Positions 42,901 through 52,146 are shown, counted from the stretch's first letter. The stretch: 64,000 nt of DNA from Trichomonas vaginalis G3 (GCF_026262505.1 NC_067205.1:10230001-10294000); one strand, 5' to 3'. Program-made: numbers and translations. Notes: generated by a model from the sequence alone, not told the origin.

Positions 42901-45900
42901 AAGTCCTTCCGAAATCAAGAAACAAAATGGAAATGAATTTTTGTCATTGAATGCTGTAAATTGGTCAGTTTCGAATTCAGAGAAATTCTCAACTCCTGAT
43001 ACAATTAAGAGTTCTGAACAATGGTCAATGAAAGGTTATTTGATAACACCACTACAAATACAGTCATTTTATCAGGCAATTCATGAATGCGGCGGTTTGT
43101 CAATTTTCTTATCGTTTTTTGACAGTATTAAAACTGACAAAGGAGAAACTGATGATAAACTAGCATATTTCAGGTCTTTGATCACTATCATATCTAGTCT
43201 AATGAGAGATCCTATTTTAGCACAAGGATTTTTCAAAGAAAAGTCATTTTTGATCATGAAACAGTATTTGTTAACTTTTCCATCAGAAGTTTTCTGCGAA
43301 AGCATGTTTGTTAGTTTGAGTTATTTCTATAATTGTATTACTGATGAAGAAGGAAAATTCTCATTCTTCAAGAACATATACGCAAACCCAGATATTTGGG
43401 AAAAGATTAAAGACAAAGAACAAAGACTTAATTTCATCCAAAAAGTCACTGAAATTTCTCAGAAATCGAATTTCTTGTCGAGAATGGATTTGATTTTCAA
43501 ATACATAAATTACTTGGAAAAGGAATATCGATTTGCGACAGAGAAAACAGAAATTATCAAAGAGATTTTTGGTATTATTGAACAAATGTCTATTGATAAT
43601 TTCACACAAAATGACCATTATTTCATTCTTTCTGAAGCTGTAAAGTTCAGGAAAGAATTACCAGTTTTTTCAAAGGATTTATTAGAATTTTTGTATGATT
43701 TTCATACGAAATATCCTCAGCACAATAAGTTCTTGACAGCATCAGAAAACTACTATCATCCTTTTGTTGAATTACTAGAAAATGATTTAACAGAAAATTT
43801 GACAAATAATTTTTATTATCTGACAAATTTTGTCAAATTTATTTCTTCTATCCAATATAAGTTCCAATGCAATAACTCAAACATCAGAGATGCCGCTCTT
43901 TCAGTCGTTTTAAAGATGAACTGGAATTTTGTAAATTATCCAGTCAAAAGTGAAGTGACCACTTTATTTAAAGAAATTTCAAAAGAGAACGATAAATTAT
44001 TAGCAGATTATTTCCCATTAATTTGTCATTTAGCAATATCTATGTCAGAAACTGATTTTGATGAATTTATATCATTTTTCAGTCAAAAATCCGAGATAAT
44101 ATTAAATGAATGCAATGAATGGATATATTGGATTCTTTATTTGTTGTTGAATCGCAGCCAAATTGGTTGTTACCAAAAGATTGTTTCATTGATATCTATT
44201 TATTACACTAAAATACCTGTTAAGAAGCAAAGTTTAGTTGCTGACGTTGTTAGTGTTCAAGAAGACAAAACAATTCCTGTTTTATCTTCTTTGCATTTCA
44301 TTATGTCTTATTTGTCACCTTTCATGGACGGAAATATTATTGGAAAAACTAATTTAACAAATGTTTCCACAGATGGACATCCTCTTTTGAGTTTCTTCAA
44401 GGAATGTCTTCATTATCAATCACCAAATATTGAAGCAATTCTTAATTTGATGATTTTGGCTTTATTCGAGAATCCAATCAAAGAAAACGAATTTGCAAAG
44501 ATTCCAACTGATTGCAAACCTCTCGAATTATCAATTGATGTTGATACAATCACAATGAGAGGATTTAATTTGGAATTACCTTTGTTTAATGAATATCTTT
44601 CTTTTGAAGACATTTGGTACTTGATTTTCGAGATCTGGCCAAATACTCAAGGAAAATGCAACAGAGCATTGAGTTATATAACAGGTTATTACATCGTAGA
44701 TATCGATGACGAAACAAAGCTTGTTAAATTACTCGTGTTCTTGACAAATAAAGTTGACATGCACAGGGATTCATTTAGTTTGGGATTGAAGAGAAGAACT
44801 GACTACGAAATCAACAAAAACAACAGTTCTGAATTGAGAAAGAGATTGTCTGATTTAATTGTCCTTCTCAACGCAAATGTTTCTCAAGTTCTCTTGAATT
44901 TCAAGAAGAAATATGATTTCGAAAATGCAGATTTCCCGTTGCATAAAGATTTTAATGAATATTCTGAAGAATCAAGTTTCAAGAAATCAGACTTAGTTTA
45001 CCACTCTGATCTTGCAAAATCAAAGGATTTGTTTAAGTCAGTTATTGAAAAATTGAATAGTTTACGAACGATTAATTTCAATTTAAATATTTCTGAAATC
45101 AAAGAAATAATTTCAATTGAAAAATTACATGATTACGAGAAATTCCGCAAATACGAAAAGAAGATGTTGTCAAATGACTGTCACGTTTATAAGGTTAAAT
45201 GTAGATTCGACCAAAACTTTGACGTCACTTCACCTCGTGTCAAAATTGAAAGACAACTAATTACTATACCAGAAATAGAACTAATTAATAATTGTAAGTT
45301 CCAGAAATCTGTGGATAATGTCATTGATTCTTTCTTGACATTTTACAAAGAAAAATTTGTCATAATTTATCAGAAAAGTGACAAATCTTACATTATCCAT
45401 AGATTTGATCCTCTGAAAATCATCAGTCCTTCAAAGGATCGCTACGTTTTCTTGACAAACAAACAAAGAGTTTATGATATTACAATAACCGGAAACGTGA
45501 CAGAAGATTTGACACAAAAACTTAAGATTGAAGAAAACGAAGAAGAAAAATGTTTGGAGAAATACAAGAACGGAGAATTATCTGTCTATCAGTATTATTT
45601 GATTTCGAATTTCTACAAAGGATTTACCATGAGAACAAATGAAGGAAATTGTCCGAAATACAGCGAAGAAAAAGGATTTGAAGAAAATATTAATTTCGAA
45701 GAAATCAGATTAATTAATGAGACAAAACATTTGGTGAATACAATTAATCTTTCTCCTTTGAAGATAACTAATTTGAACACATTTAATGACAAACAAAACA
45801 TTGATTTGTCTTCGGCTTATTCGCATAGAAAACCAATCAAAATGCAGTCATCTTTTGCTGTTTTCGAGAATTGTTCTGTAGAATGGATTCCAGGAAAAAT

Positions 45901-46456
45901 CATCACTCCTAAACTGATGGAATCAAGGGTTTGTTTGGATTTCTGCTACAACGAAATCCTTGGTTTAGTTGCTGTTCTCGATAATCATGAACAAATAACA
46001 ATTTACGATTCATGGGGAGATAAAGTTGGAGAATACACAGTAACTCCATCCGCAAAAAGAGTTTTGTTCTGTGCTTCTTTGAAAGCTTTTGTTGTTCAAT
46101 ATGCAAATGGAATTATGTTGTACAAATTAAATGGATGCGTATTTGGAAATGTGTCTGATAATTCTATCAAAGATATAGAAATATATGATAGAAATGATTC
46201 ATCAAGTCCTTTGTTGTTTGCTGTTACAGATAATTATATTTATTGGGCAGAAATTTCTGATCTACAAGGTGCAAATGATTTGTCTAAATTCCACAAACAA
46301 GAACTGAAACTCAAGTTCGAAAAAGTTAATTTCGCAGCAAACAATACATCAGTAACATTCACATTTACTATTCCTAACTCTCCTTATAAGCAAGTTCCAT
46401 TTGCTGTTCAAATTTCTTCTCGAGAAATGAATTTTAATCAGCAAAATGAAAATTAA
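39947..46456 (+). CDS. Very large BEACH-like scaffold protein with reduced BEACH domain
   Basis: The 2169-residue frame starts at the ATG at 39947; the frame is open slightly upstream only through non-ATG codons. The N-terminal 800 residues are alpha-helical (ARM-like). A ConA/LamG-like beta domain follows (about 830-1000; FSFVIKFIFDDV, FKTNKIFIGKF). After another helical stretch comes a PH-like segment (HVYKVKCRFDQNFDV). A short piece (KYKNGELSVYQYYLISNFYKG) resembles the start of BEACH domains, then a beta-propeller-like end (YNEILGLVAVLDN, ANGIMLYKLNG). This order is that of NBEA/LRBA/LvsA proteins, which work in membrane traffic. Most of the BEACH core is not recognisable, so it may be a derived member. 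Confidence 0.55.
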   Translation: MKGEKFFFKKNSKLEMDKCLECWKSLFIKQLSLPDSTNDILPAVVKKESLKDLKDDDLNGYISKFNLEIKLEETSINFLNDNWKANKHIRACFRVISAKLYQMYLSFSPNPDPNAQTVTESVNFIQFLYENEKLNQGDKNMLCKLIRPVLNCVVTQMNSFDQETPQNPQILFSDVIRALDKALEFTADEETKICFKTDLINLQFFVYKLHEKNPKEYYSVLKCFLTEIFTNFDQLSESNLKLILETIHFVPEDKEFLYDSIYTLFEIIKKTKLNRIDDFWKIIKFIVENYTKKLDIPDDIYLEQQDINDYLPGIEPKLAMSEENQKIEIFDLKKSEIFTPMCKNHKEIDYLLDIITDIIMLNADSNISYVFDVYLKETENFSIYSFYLSEILLFCIQKIVPTKEMLEKYLETKFFSDNFSRIIYDDTNNEFFNYVLGLRNEYFKYFGEKMNTKEVSGFVTEFSSKSIFNYFQVVPLVVYSINNISKNTAPYMNYLDMTSDYFSKTRLIKFSEKDVKWINNLYIYLISFIKYMIDIYPDCLFGKSLDSVIDLLFESNTQEIAINIINTCVKSMYCNKLIQIINQIREGNLNLIKILIILLEKVEFNDQILMNLQNLLKEIAETINTYPEQDLITSVLEFVARNCRNSEFIPKFINSIDDSIKKIQIDDKIIEYLEIICFGQKIVSSSQNPVILSNPSILPNIINILYDSEKLSEIFGFLLFCCQKSYRNTLKICLCENEKYGKIESQLLNIINQEANTKEAKERQHNAETFLRGLLYNNVSTETFLGLMKAMRDSKDNEIRHRIIGLLMNAADYQALEVMGWMPGFFSLYGENVITVNLDLNLEKSLFSFVIKFIFDDVYRDQKPTKTLFVDANKTLSVFVEDGNLKCQINNGEKTKVCRFEIRSAVFCSVAFSVSKIQIVFTVCQSENESTFVLDLRRMKFKTNKIFIGKFENQENLDQFPINISSINILQGARTEEQLLDICRQSPSEIKKQNGNEFLSLNAVNWSVSNSEKFSTPDTIKSSEQWSMKGYLITPLQIQSFYQAIHECGGLSIFLSFFDSIKTDKGETDDKLAYFRSLITIISSLMRDPILAQGFFKEKSFLIMKQYLLTFPSEVFCESMFVSLSYFYNCITDEEGKFSFFKNIYANPDIWEKIKDKEQRLNFIQKVTEISQKSNFLSRMDLIFKYINYLEKEYRFATEKTEIIKEIFGIIEQMSIDNFTQNDHYFILSEAVKFRKELPVFSKDLLEFLYDFHTKYPQHNKFLTASENYYHPFVELLENDLTENLTNNFYYLTNFVKFISSIQYKFQCNNSNIRDAALSVVLKMNWNFVNYPVKSEVTTLFKEISKENDKLLADYFPLICHLAISMSETDFDEFISFFSQKSEIILNECNEWIYWILYLLLNRSQIGCYQKIVSLISIYYTKIPVKKQSLVADVVSVQEDKTIPVLSSLHFIMSYLSPFMDGNIIGKTNLTNVSTDGHPLLSFFKECLHYQSPNIEAILNLMILALFENPIKENEFAKIPTDCKPLELSIDVDTITMRGFNLELPLFNEYLSFEDIWYLIFEIWPNTQGKCNRALSYITGYYIVDIDDETKLVKLLVFLTNKVDMHRDSFSLGLKRRTDYEINKNNSSELRKRLSDLIVLLNANVSQVLLNFKKKYDFENADFPLHKDFNEYSEESSFKKSDLVYHSDLAKSKDLFKSVIEKLNSLRTINFNLNISEIKEIISIEKLHDYEKFRKYEKKMLSNDCHVYKVKCRFDQNFDVTSPRVKIERQLITIPEIELINNCKFQKSVDNVIDSFLTFYKEKFVIIYQKSDKSYIIHRFDPLKIISPSKDRYVFLTNKQRVYDITITGNVTEDLTQKLKIEENEEEKCLEKYKNGELSVYQYYLISNFYKGFTMRTNEGNCPKYSEEKGFEENINFEEIRLINETKHLVNTINLSPLKITNLNTFNDKQNIDLSSAYSHRKPIKMQSSFAVFENCSVEWIPGKIITPKLMESRVCLDFCYNEILGLVAVLDNHEQITIYDSWGDKVGEYTVTPSAKRVLFCASLKAFVVQYANGIMLYKLNGCVFGNVSDNSIKDIEIYDRNDSSSPLLFAVTDNYIYWAEISDLQGANDLSKFHKQELKLKFEKVNFAANNTSVTFTFTIPNSPYKQVPFAVQISSREMNFNQQNEN

Positions 46457-47005
46457 TTAAATATTTTTGAATAAAATATTATTTTTATTATTTTATAAAC
46501 TGTCTAAAATATTTCTTAACCTACTTTGAATGTTCTTGAAATGATGATTAAATGTCATATTTACAAATTACTGTAACTTTTTAGATAAAACTTCTTTCTA
46601 TTTTCGATATAATCTGGAATCATATTTAAATCATTTTACTGGGAACAATGATCTTCTTTTCTAATAAACTGCTTTCAAGACTGAGTATATGGCATTATTT
46701 TTGACAAATCTACAAAATACAGTTTTATTCGTAATTTACGAAAAATCAAACAGAATATCTATCTCATGATATCTAAACAGTATTTTGATGATTCAGAAAG
46801 CAAAATAAAAAAAAATAACTCACATCCCTTCGATTCACTCCATAAATCTGTGAATGAATTTTTAGCACAATGAAAGAAGAAATCAATGAAAAATTCTTTG
46901 GTGAAGTATCATTTCTGATGTAAACATACACAATGAAATTGTTTCAAAAAAAATAAGAAAAGATTTTGCGATTTCTAAGACTAAAATTAATTTTATATCT
47001 CTGCC
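46457..47005. other. Intergenic between convergent genes
   Basis: About 550 bp of AT-rich sequence between the stop of the BEACH-like gene and the stop of the nitroreductase. No coding frame, repeat or RNA is seen. Confidence 0.6.
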
Positions 47006-47620
47006 TTAGTCAATATGAGTAATCTTTCCCTTGATTTGTCTTTCTGGGAGCTTCAAATCTGGAGCAGCTTTGCCCATTGCAAGGCCGACAATAACACCTC
47101 CCTTAGGAATGTTAAGGACCTCAGAAAGATCAGAGAGTGCAACAGCACCAATTGTCATTGTGGAATAACTCATATCAGCTGCAAGCAAAATCATTGACTC
47201 AACAATCAAACCACAATCGATTTGAACGTAGTCCTTATGAGCTCTCTCATTCTTGACAAAGAGGTAAAGAACTGGTGCATCGCATGTGACAGGATTCTTA
47301 ACACCCCATTCATTGATACGTTGCTGGAAATGCTTTTGTCCTGGTTCAGGAAGTCCCTTGAATGTTGCATCAGAGATCTGAGCTAACTTTTCTTTATTTG
47401 TGACAACGACAATATCGACTCCCTGAATATCCATTGAAGAAGGAGCTGTTAAACCTGCATTTGCAATGAGATCAATATCTTTCTTTGGGATCTCAAAGTC
47501 TTTGACGTAACTTCTGATTGTTCTTCTTCCTTGGATGCACTTGAGAACACTCATCGGATCTGATTTAAAACATAGCGATGCTTTCAAAATTTTATATGTT
47601 TTATTTATAAGAGCAAACAT
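47006..47620 (-). CDS. Nitroreductase family (FMN-dependent)
   Basis: The protein is 204 residues from the ATG at 47620, or 182 from a second ATG at 47554 (MSVLKCIQGRRTIRSY), where family similarity begins. Family marks are GRRTIRSY near the N-terminus, APSSMDIQGVDIVVV, the DCGLIVESMILLAADM helix and IGAVALSDLSEVLNIPKG near the C-terminus. These FMN enzymes transfer electrons from NAD(P)H to nitro groups or quinones. Nitroreductases of protozoa are known to reduce and activate metronidazole. It is divergent from a NimA-like gene, with a 684-bp shared upstream region. Which start is used is unclear. Confidence 0.85.
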   Translation of the reverse strand: MFALINKTYKILKASLCFKSDPMSVLKCIQGRRTIRSYVKDFEIPKKDIDLIANAGLTAPSSMDIQGVDIVVVTNKEKLAQISDATFKGLPEPGQKHFQQRINEWGVKNPVTCDAPVLYLFVKNERAHKDYVQIDCGLIVESMILLAADMSYSTMTIGAVALSDLSEVLNIPKGGVIVGLAMGKAAPDLKLPERQIKGKITHID

Positions 47621-48304
47621 GCAATGGTATCAGATAGCTAGAAATGTTAGAATTCTAATTGAATAGCTCTCAAATTAAGAAAAATGATCGGCATATTTCA
47701 AATAATAAAAAACATCAATGTCAAATTATCTGCAATCACATTCAAATGCATCTTTACACTGAAATCAATTATAACATATTTTACCCATCATTCTCAAAAT
47801 TTGTGATAAAACTGTTTTCCTTAAATGTAATTCTCTGAAATTTGATCGAATGCAAAACTATTTTCATACCTAATAAATAATCTAACAGCATTAAATTTCT
47901 TGCAAATATAAAGCATAACAGTCACCGTCATTAGATTCTTAATAAATAGATTTGTATTTTATTAATTTTGAATATTTCATTAAGCTCCCGATGAGATGAA
48001 ATCACAACAATATTTTAAGAAATTGTCGATATTACTCGACTTCTTTCTCATTTACATAGATCAATGTATCTCATATTCAAATTATTTTTCAAGCTGTTAC
48101 TAGAAGACTTTTATCAAAATAGTAACTAGTTCATTACAAGCACAGTTGAATAACATTCAATAATTTCGATTTTATATTTAGTTATATATTGAATTTGAAA
48201 AATAACTCACAAATCAAAAACAAAACAACATTCAAACGCTTAAATCTCAGGGGAGGAGATATGTATAAACATTGTTTAAATTTCATATTTTTTTCGAAGA
48301 AATT
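47621..48304. promoter_or_regulatory. Shared upstream region of nitroreductase and NimA-like genes
   Basis: A 684-bp AT-rich gap separates two divergent start codons, so both promoters must lie here or in the 5' parts of the genes. Apart from a TCATAT initiator-like site near 48283 no element stands out. Confidence 0.4.
48283..48288 (+). promoter_or_regulatory. Initiator-like TCATAT ahead of the NimA gene
   Basis: TCATAT fits the trichomonad initiator (TCA, A at +1, then pyrimidine, A/T), and its A lies 20 bp before the ATG at 48305, the normal distance. It supports that start. A second TCATTC lies at 48331 before a later ATG (48338). Confidence 0.5.
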
Positions 48305-48832
48305 ATGTTATCTTCTATTTGTCGCTTTGGTCATTCTATGCGTCGCCATGAAAGAGAAATTAAAGATATTGATCAAATCAAGAAATTCCTCAAAGAACAG
48401 CCTTATGGAGTTTTATCAATGAGCGATAATAATGTTCCATATGGAGTTCCGTTATGTTACGGTTTCACATGGGATAAAAACCAAAAGTATCCAACATTTT
48501 ACTTCCATGGAGCTACTACAGGCAGAAAAATCGCAACGATTAACAATAATCCACTTGGATGCCTTTCAATCTCAAAACCACTCCAACTCTCTTACACACC
48601 TGGTAAGCTAGTATGCACGGCAACAATGTTCTACGAGTCTGTAATCGCAGAAGGAAAAGTTGAAATTGTTACTCACAAAGAAGAAATAAAAGCCGCTTTA
48701 GACACACTTCTCCAACAATTTGATGTTCCTCTAGGCAAGTACGCAGGGGCATCATTAAAGAGAACCGCGATTATTAAACTTGTCACTGACAGTCTTACAA
48801 TGAAGAGTAATGCTATCAAGGGCAAAGCATAA
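48305..48832 (+). CDS. NimA-like nitroimidazole reductase with hydrogenosomal leader
   Basis: From the ATG at 48305 the protein is 175 residues. It opens MLSSICRFGHSMRRHEREIK. The first eight residues closely resemble known trichomonad hydrogenosome leaders such as MLSQVCRF of ferredoxin, and RRHEREIKD begins the NimA/PNPOx-like fold. Family marks include PYGVPLCYGFTWD and FYFHGATTGRKIATINNNP. Nim proteins bind FMN-type cofactors and reduce 5-nitroimidazoles to inactive amines in anaerobic bacteria; related genes are known in trichomonads and are thought to be bacterial in origin. A later ATG (48338) would give a 164-residue cytosolic form. Confidence 0.8.
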   Translation: MLSSICRFGHSMRRHEREIKDIDQIKKFLKEQPYGVLSMSDNNVPYGVPLCYGFTWDKNQKYPTFYFHGATTGRKIATINNNPLGCLSISKPLQLSYTPGKLVCTATMFYESVIAEGKVEIVTHKEEIKAALDTLLQQFDVPLGKYAGASLKRTAIIKLVTDSLTMKSNAIKGKA

Positions 48833-50497
48833 TTAATATTTTTCAAATATAAACCTGAAATTTTAGTCAGTATTTTCCCTTTCTTTTTGATTTTTATTTC
48901 AAATTATAGATAAAAAGCTTAAATTAAAAGAATTATTTCAAAAATGTAATTTTGCCTTCTCAAAAGACCACTCCTGAATAAAAAATTACTGCAGAAAAAG
49001 CTTTATTTTCGGAATATTTTCTTCAGAGTTTTAAAAGTTTAATATAGACATCTTTAGAGTGAAATGTGATTCAGAGTGAATGCTCAAATAGCCCCTTATG
49101 TTGCTCGTTTTTCGTTATCGAAATTTGCTGTGAGAAAAAAAATGATCGTCAATGCAATTGAAATTTTGAATAGTGATCGTAATCTACTTTCATTCAAATC
49201 ATGACCATATTTACTCTTAAAGGGTTAAAGAACTTTCACATTTTTAAATCATATATGATTCCCTTCATAAAATGAGAGAATTTCATTCTAGAATTTTTCA
49301 GAGATCTATTCCCAAATAAAACATTCAAATATGAAACCAATAATATTTATATAATAAAAATATTATATGAGGTTTTAGTTTTGTTATAGACCGAAAATGG
49401 ATTTTTTCGGTTTTCTCTTCAAATAATTGAAAGAATGATACTATTATAGGTTTAATATATTATATAGCATATAATCATGCTATAGCCGAAAATTATAAGT
49501 TTTGAGAAGATTGAATATAACACAAATAAATTTGAATGTAAGTTAAATTGTTTGTTGTTTTTAATAGCTATTTAATGAGAAATCCAATATTGCAAAATTC
49601 AAATTGAATGATTGAAAGAACAGAAAAAGTCATTCTTTTCAATTTCGAATATGTTTCATTGTATTTATAATTATATGGCAAATAAGATATTTAAACTTGA
49701 TTTTTGAAGGAAAATTCACAAAATTGAATAAATTCAAATAATTTTTATTCCAAAATAAACTAGTTATTTGAGTTTAATACTAATTATCTATTCAAACTAC
49801 AAAGTTTGTAATTTAAAATATTTTGTGAGATCAGATTGAATTAATTCAAGGTTCTTTTCAATTAATATTAATGACCATATTACGCATTTTCGAACATTCT
49901 AAACCAAATATATAAAAATGGGAGACGAATGTTAAATTTGCTAGACATGGGGGAGTTGTCTGCAAAGTTTTAGCTCTTATCTCTAACAAAAAATTAGTTT
50001 TTAAAAAAATGACCGAATACGTTTCACAGCGAGAAAAAAATAAAAGGCAATATAGAATTTTCTAGACATAAAGAAGTTGTCTACCAAGTGTCAGCTGTTA
50101 CTTCTTCTCAATACTGATATAAAATAAAAATCTTTATTATTTATTTAACCTTTATTGTTTCATTAAACTTCATTTATTTTATATTATAGTTTTATTCTTT
50201 TAGCTACTTGTCAAATAATCTAATTTTATATCATCATTTTACCGGATTATTCTTCAGTACATCGATTGTGTATCTAAAATAATATCATTATCCTTATTCT
50301 GTTTTTTCCAAAATTCTTTTAAATATCTTTTTTGGTTAGATTACTTTATACTTTTTACTTTTATTTTTTAATTTCAAAAAAAAATTTGGTGATTGTTCTA
50401 TTCTGTTACAATGTGCATTATCATATTCTAATGAATTATTCATTACATACATTTAAAAAAACTTGTTAAAAATGAAATTAAAAAATTATGTTTATTA
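48833..50497. other. Intergenic, AT-rich, with a short dispersed repeat
   Basis: About 1.66 kb without a credible gene. It contains two imperfect direct copies of a 45-bp motif near 49935-49980 and 50059-50103 (each with CTAGACAT followed by AGTTGTCT). Nothing else is recognised. Confidence 0.5.
49935..50103. repeat. Two imperfect copies of a CTAGACAT...AGTTGTCT motif
   Basis: The copies near 49935-49980 and 50059-50103 share CTAGACAT, AGTTGTCT, an AAGT and TAGCT/CAGCT block in the same order, about 124 bp apart. Origin unknown. Confidence 0.6.
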
Positions 50498-50762
50498 TTA
50501 CGCTGTGAATGTGTCAACAGCGGTCATGCCTGTATCTGTATCCCATATTTGCCACAACCTTTCTGTATCTGCATTTGTGTATTTCGGTTTCAGCTGATAC
50601 ATTTGATTTGGCGTGTAATTTGTTCCAGTTAATGGATTAATTGGGAGATCTTCATGTGGTGTGTTATTATTGTACTCCCAAATAAAGGCAGGAATAGCCT
50701 GAATGCTTTGGCAGCGCTCCAATGTCGGCCAGAATCTCTCAATCTTCCCATTTTGGTAAGTT
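50498..50762 (-). pseudogene. 3' part of an rve-type DDE transposase gene, interrupted by Maverick C
   Basis: The minus-strand frame reads LTYQNGKIERFWPTLERCQS and ends at 50498 after about 85 codons. NGKIERFWPTLE followed by FIWEYNNNTPHEDLPINPLTG is the C-terminal part of DDE integrases/transposases of the rve fold (the E of IERF is the third catalytic residue). The frame stops being coding exactly where the Maverick terminus begins at 50763, so the transposase gene was disrupted by that insertion. The 5' part, if still present, lies outside the window beyond the Maverick. I infer a DNA transposon of the host, not part of the Maverick. Confidence 0.7.
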
Positions 50763-50810
50763 AGTATGGGTTAGTTGGGTACGGAGGCACTGCGAGCCTC
50801 CTTACCCATT
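50763..50810. repeat. Left terminus of Maverick C with hairpin
   Basis: AGTATGGG at 50763-50770 begins the element. A hairpin spans 50777-50807, with GGGTA/TACCC outside GGAGGC (50783-50788) and GCCTCC (50796-50801). The 6 bp outside (TAAGTT, 50757-50762) are the candidate target duplication. Confidence 0.65.
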
Positions 50811-50951
50811 ATATGTGAATTTGACACTTTACAAAACCGCTAACGTATATTTTACAACACAAACGACAACACTAACTTAACCTTAAATATTTACAAAGCC
50901 ACCAACCATTTCACCTCACTAACGAACTCACTAATGAAAAAATAAACGTTC

Positions 50952-51236
50952 TCATAAATTTTCTTCTATATCTTCATCGTCAATGTTAACCCTATTGTAG
51001 TCATACTTGAAGTCATAAAGTTTCTCAAGTTTTGAAATGCATAGTCTTGTTAACTTACCTTCATCATCATAAGTTTTTATAAAACTACCATGACAATCTT
51101 TATACACAGTCAATGTATAATCTACTGGTCTAGGATGAAGTGTAAAGAACATGTTATACTCAGGGAGGAAGAATAAATGTTTAAATGTATGTTTGTTATA
51201 TTTTTCGATTTGTATGAGTTGCTTTTGTTCTGTCAT
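50952..51236 (-). CDS. 94-residue Maverick protein, function unknown
   Basis: The frame runs from the ATG at 51236, which has a TTTTTATTTGGATGTAAATG leader. It starts MTEQKQLIQIEKYNKHTFKHLFF and ends with acidic DEDIEENL. No family is recognised. It is the gene nearest the left terminus, in the position held by the methylase in copies A and B. Confidence 0.55.
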   Translation of the reverse strand: MTEQKQLIQIEKYNKHTFKHLFFLPEYNMFFTLHPRPVDYTLTVYKDCHGSFIKTYDDEGKLTRLCISKLEKLYDFKYDYNRVNIDDEDIEENL

Positions 51237-51335
51237 TTACATCCAAATAAAAATTTTCAGTAAAATAAAAAATAAACTTAAAAATTAATGATATCACCAC
51301 CCTCACACGTATGAAAACATAGCACAAAAATAAAT

Positions 51336-51384
51336 TTAGGTGAAGTGGTGAAATCTCACCTCTTTTTTCACCTGTTTTTTCACC
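51336..51384. repeat. Intergenic GGTGA/TCACC motif of Maverick C
   Basis: A 49-bp stretch made of GGTGAA and TTCACC blocks with a T-run spacer, able to fold back on itself. It recurs at 60140-60188 and, inverted, at 61201-61238, next to the inner ends of the mirrored arms. Confidence 0.75.
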
Positions 51385-51393
51385 CTGTTGAAT

Positions 51394-51921
51394 TCATTGC
51401 TTTATAACTCTCTTCCTTGGTTTCTTTTTAGTTGCTTTCTTCACGTCTGTCTCCAACTTGACTGTCTTTCTTCTTCGTCCGTAATGATACCAGTTACTTC
51501 CACCAGTCAATGGGTCAAATGGTCTTTCGTAAGGGTTTCCATACATTCCATAGGGACCATACGGAAGAACTACTGGTGGAGAAGAAACATTTTCTTTAGT
51601 TCCATCGACTCTATTTAAATGCATTGTTTCACCTTTCATCTGGTCATTAAAGTCTTTTGCGTGTTTTGCAAACTCATCGTCCTTTCCTAAAGCATTTTCT
51701 GACTCAGTCGCAACCAAATTGGATGCTTTATTTATGAGCCCTATTTTATTTAATCTTAACTTCTTTGCAACCCAGCCTCCAATCTTCCCTTTATTTGCAT
51801 CTAATGTCTTCGAAACCCTTCCTCCACTCATTTTATTTACTGCGTCATAAGCTCCAAGTGCTTTTGCTCCAAATGCTAATGCTTTTGTTCCCATTGCGCC
51901 TAAAGCTGCCCAAGCTACCAT
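51394..51921 (-). CDS. Ala/Gly-rich, basic-tailed virion-type protein (pX-like in style)
   Basis: The 175-residue protein begins MVAWAALGAMGTKALAFGAK, an Ala/Gly-rich hydrophobic helix, and ends with a strongly basic tail (ATKKKPRKRVIKQ). The middle has PPVVLPYGPYGMYGNPYERP. A basic tail plus hydrophobic start is typical of minor core or cementing proteins of adenovirus-like virions. The assignment is by style only. The 74-residue gene at 51922 ends directly at its start. Confidence 0.5.
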   Translation of the reverse strand: MVAWAALGAMGTKALAFGAKALGAYDAVNKMSGGRVSKTLDANKGKIGGWVAKKLRLNKIGLINKASNLVATESENALGKDDEFAKHAKDFNDQMKGETMHLNRVDGTKENVSSPPVVLPYGPYGMYGNPYERPFDPLTGGSNWYHYGRRRKTVKLETDVKKATKKKPRKRVIKQ

Positions 51922-52146
51922 TTACACCATATTAAAATCATCTCTCTTCAATATTATCTCATAAAAGTTCTCGTTACTGGAGAAAGTCAATGAAACATAA
52001 ACGTTCTCACGGGCTTCGCCCTCACCGCTTTGCGGTCTATCTAACTTATTTCTTATATCATCTATACGCTTCAAAATGTCTGAACAATTGCTAACATCTT
52101 CTACAACAGTTATTTCATCATGAATGACCTTCAAGAACAAGCTCAT
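51922..52146 (-). CDS. 74-residue Maverick protein, function unknown
   Basis: The frame starts at the ATG at 52146 (MSLFLKVIHDEITVVEDVSN) with a TTTTAAT...TTAAATG leader. It carries two short GC-rich hairpins within its coding sequence (52011-52036), in the part encoding DRPQSGEGEARENV. I recognise no family. It lies between the capsid-like gene and the pX-like gene. Confidence 0.5.
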   Translation of the reverse strand: MSLFLKVIHDEITVVEDVSNCSDILKRIDDIRNKLDRPQSGEGEARENVYVSLTFSSNENFYEIILKRDDFNMV

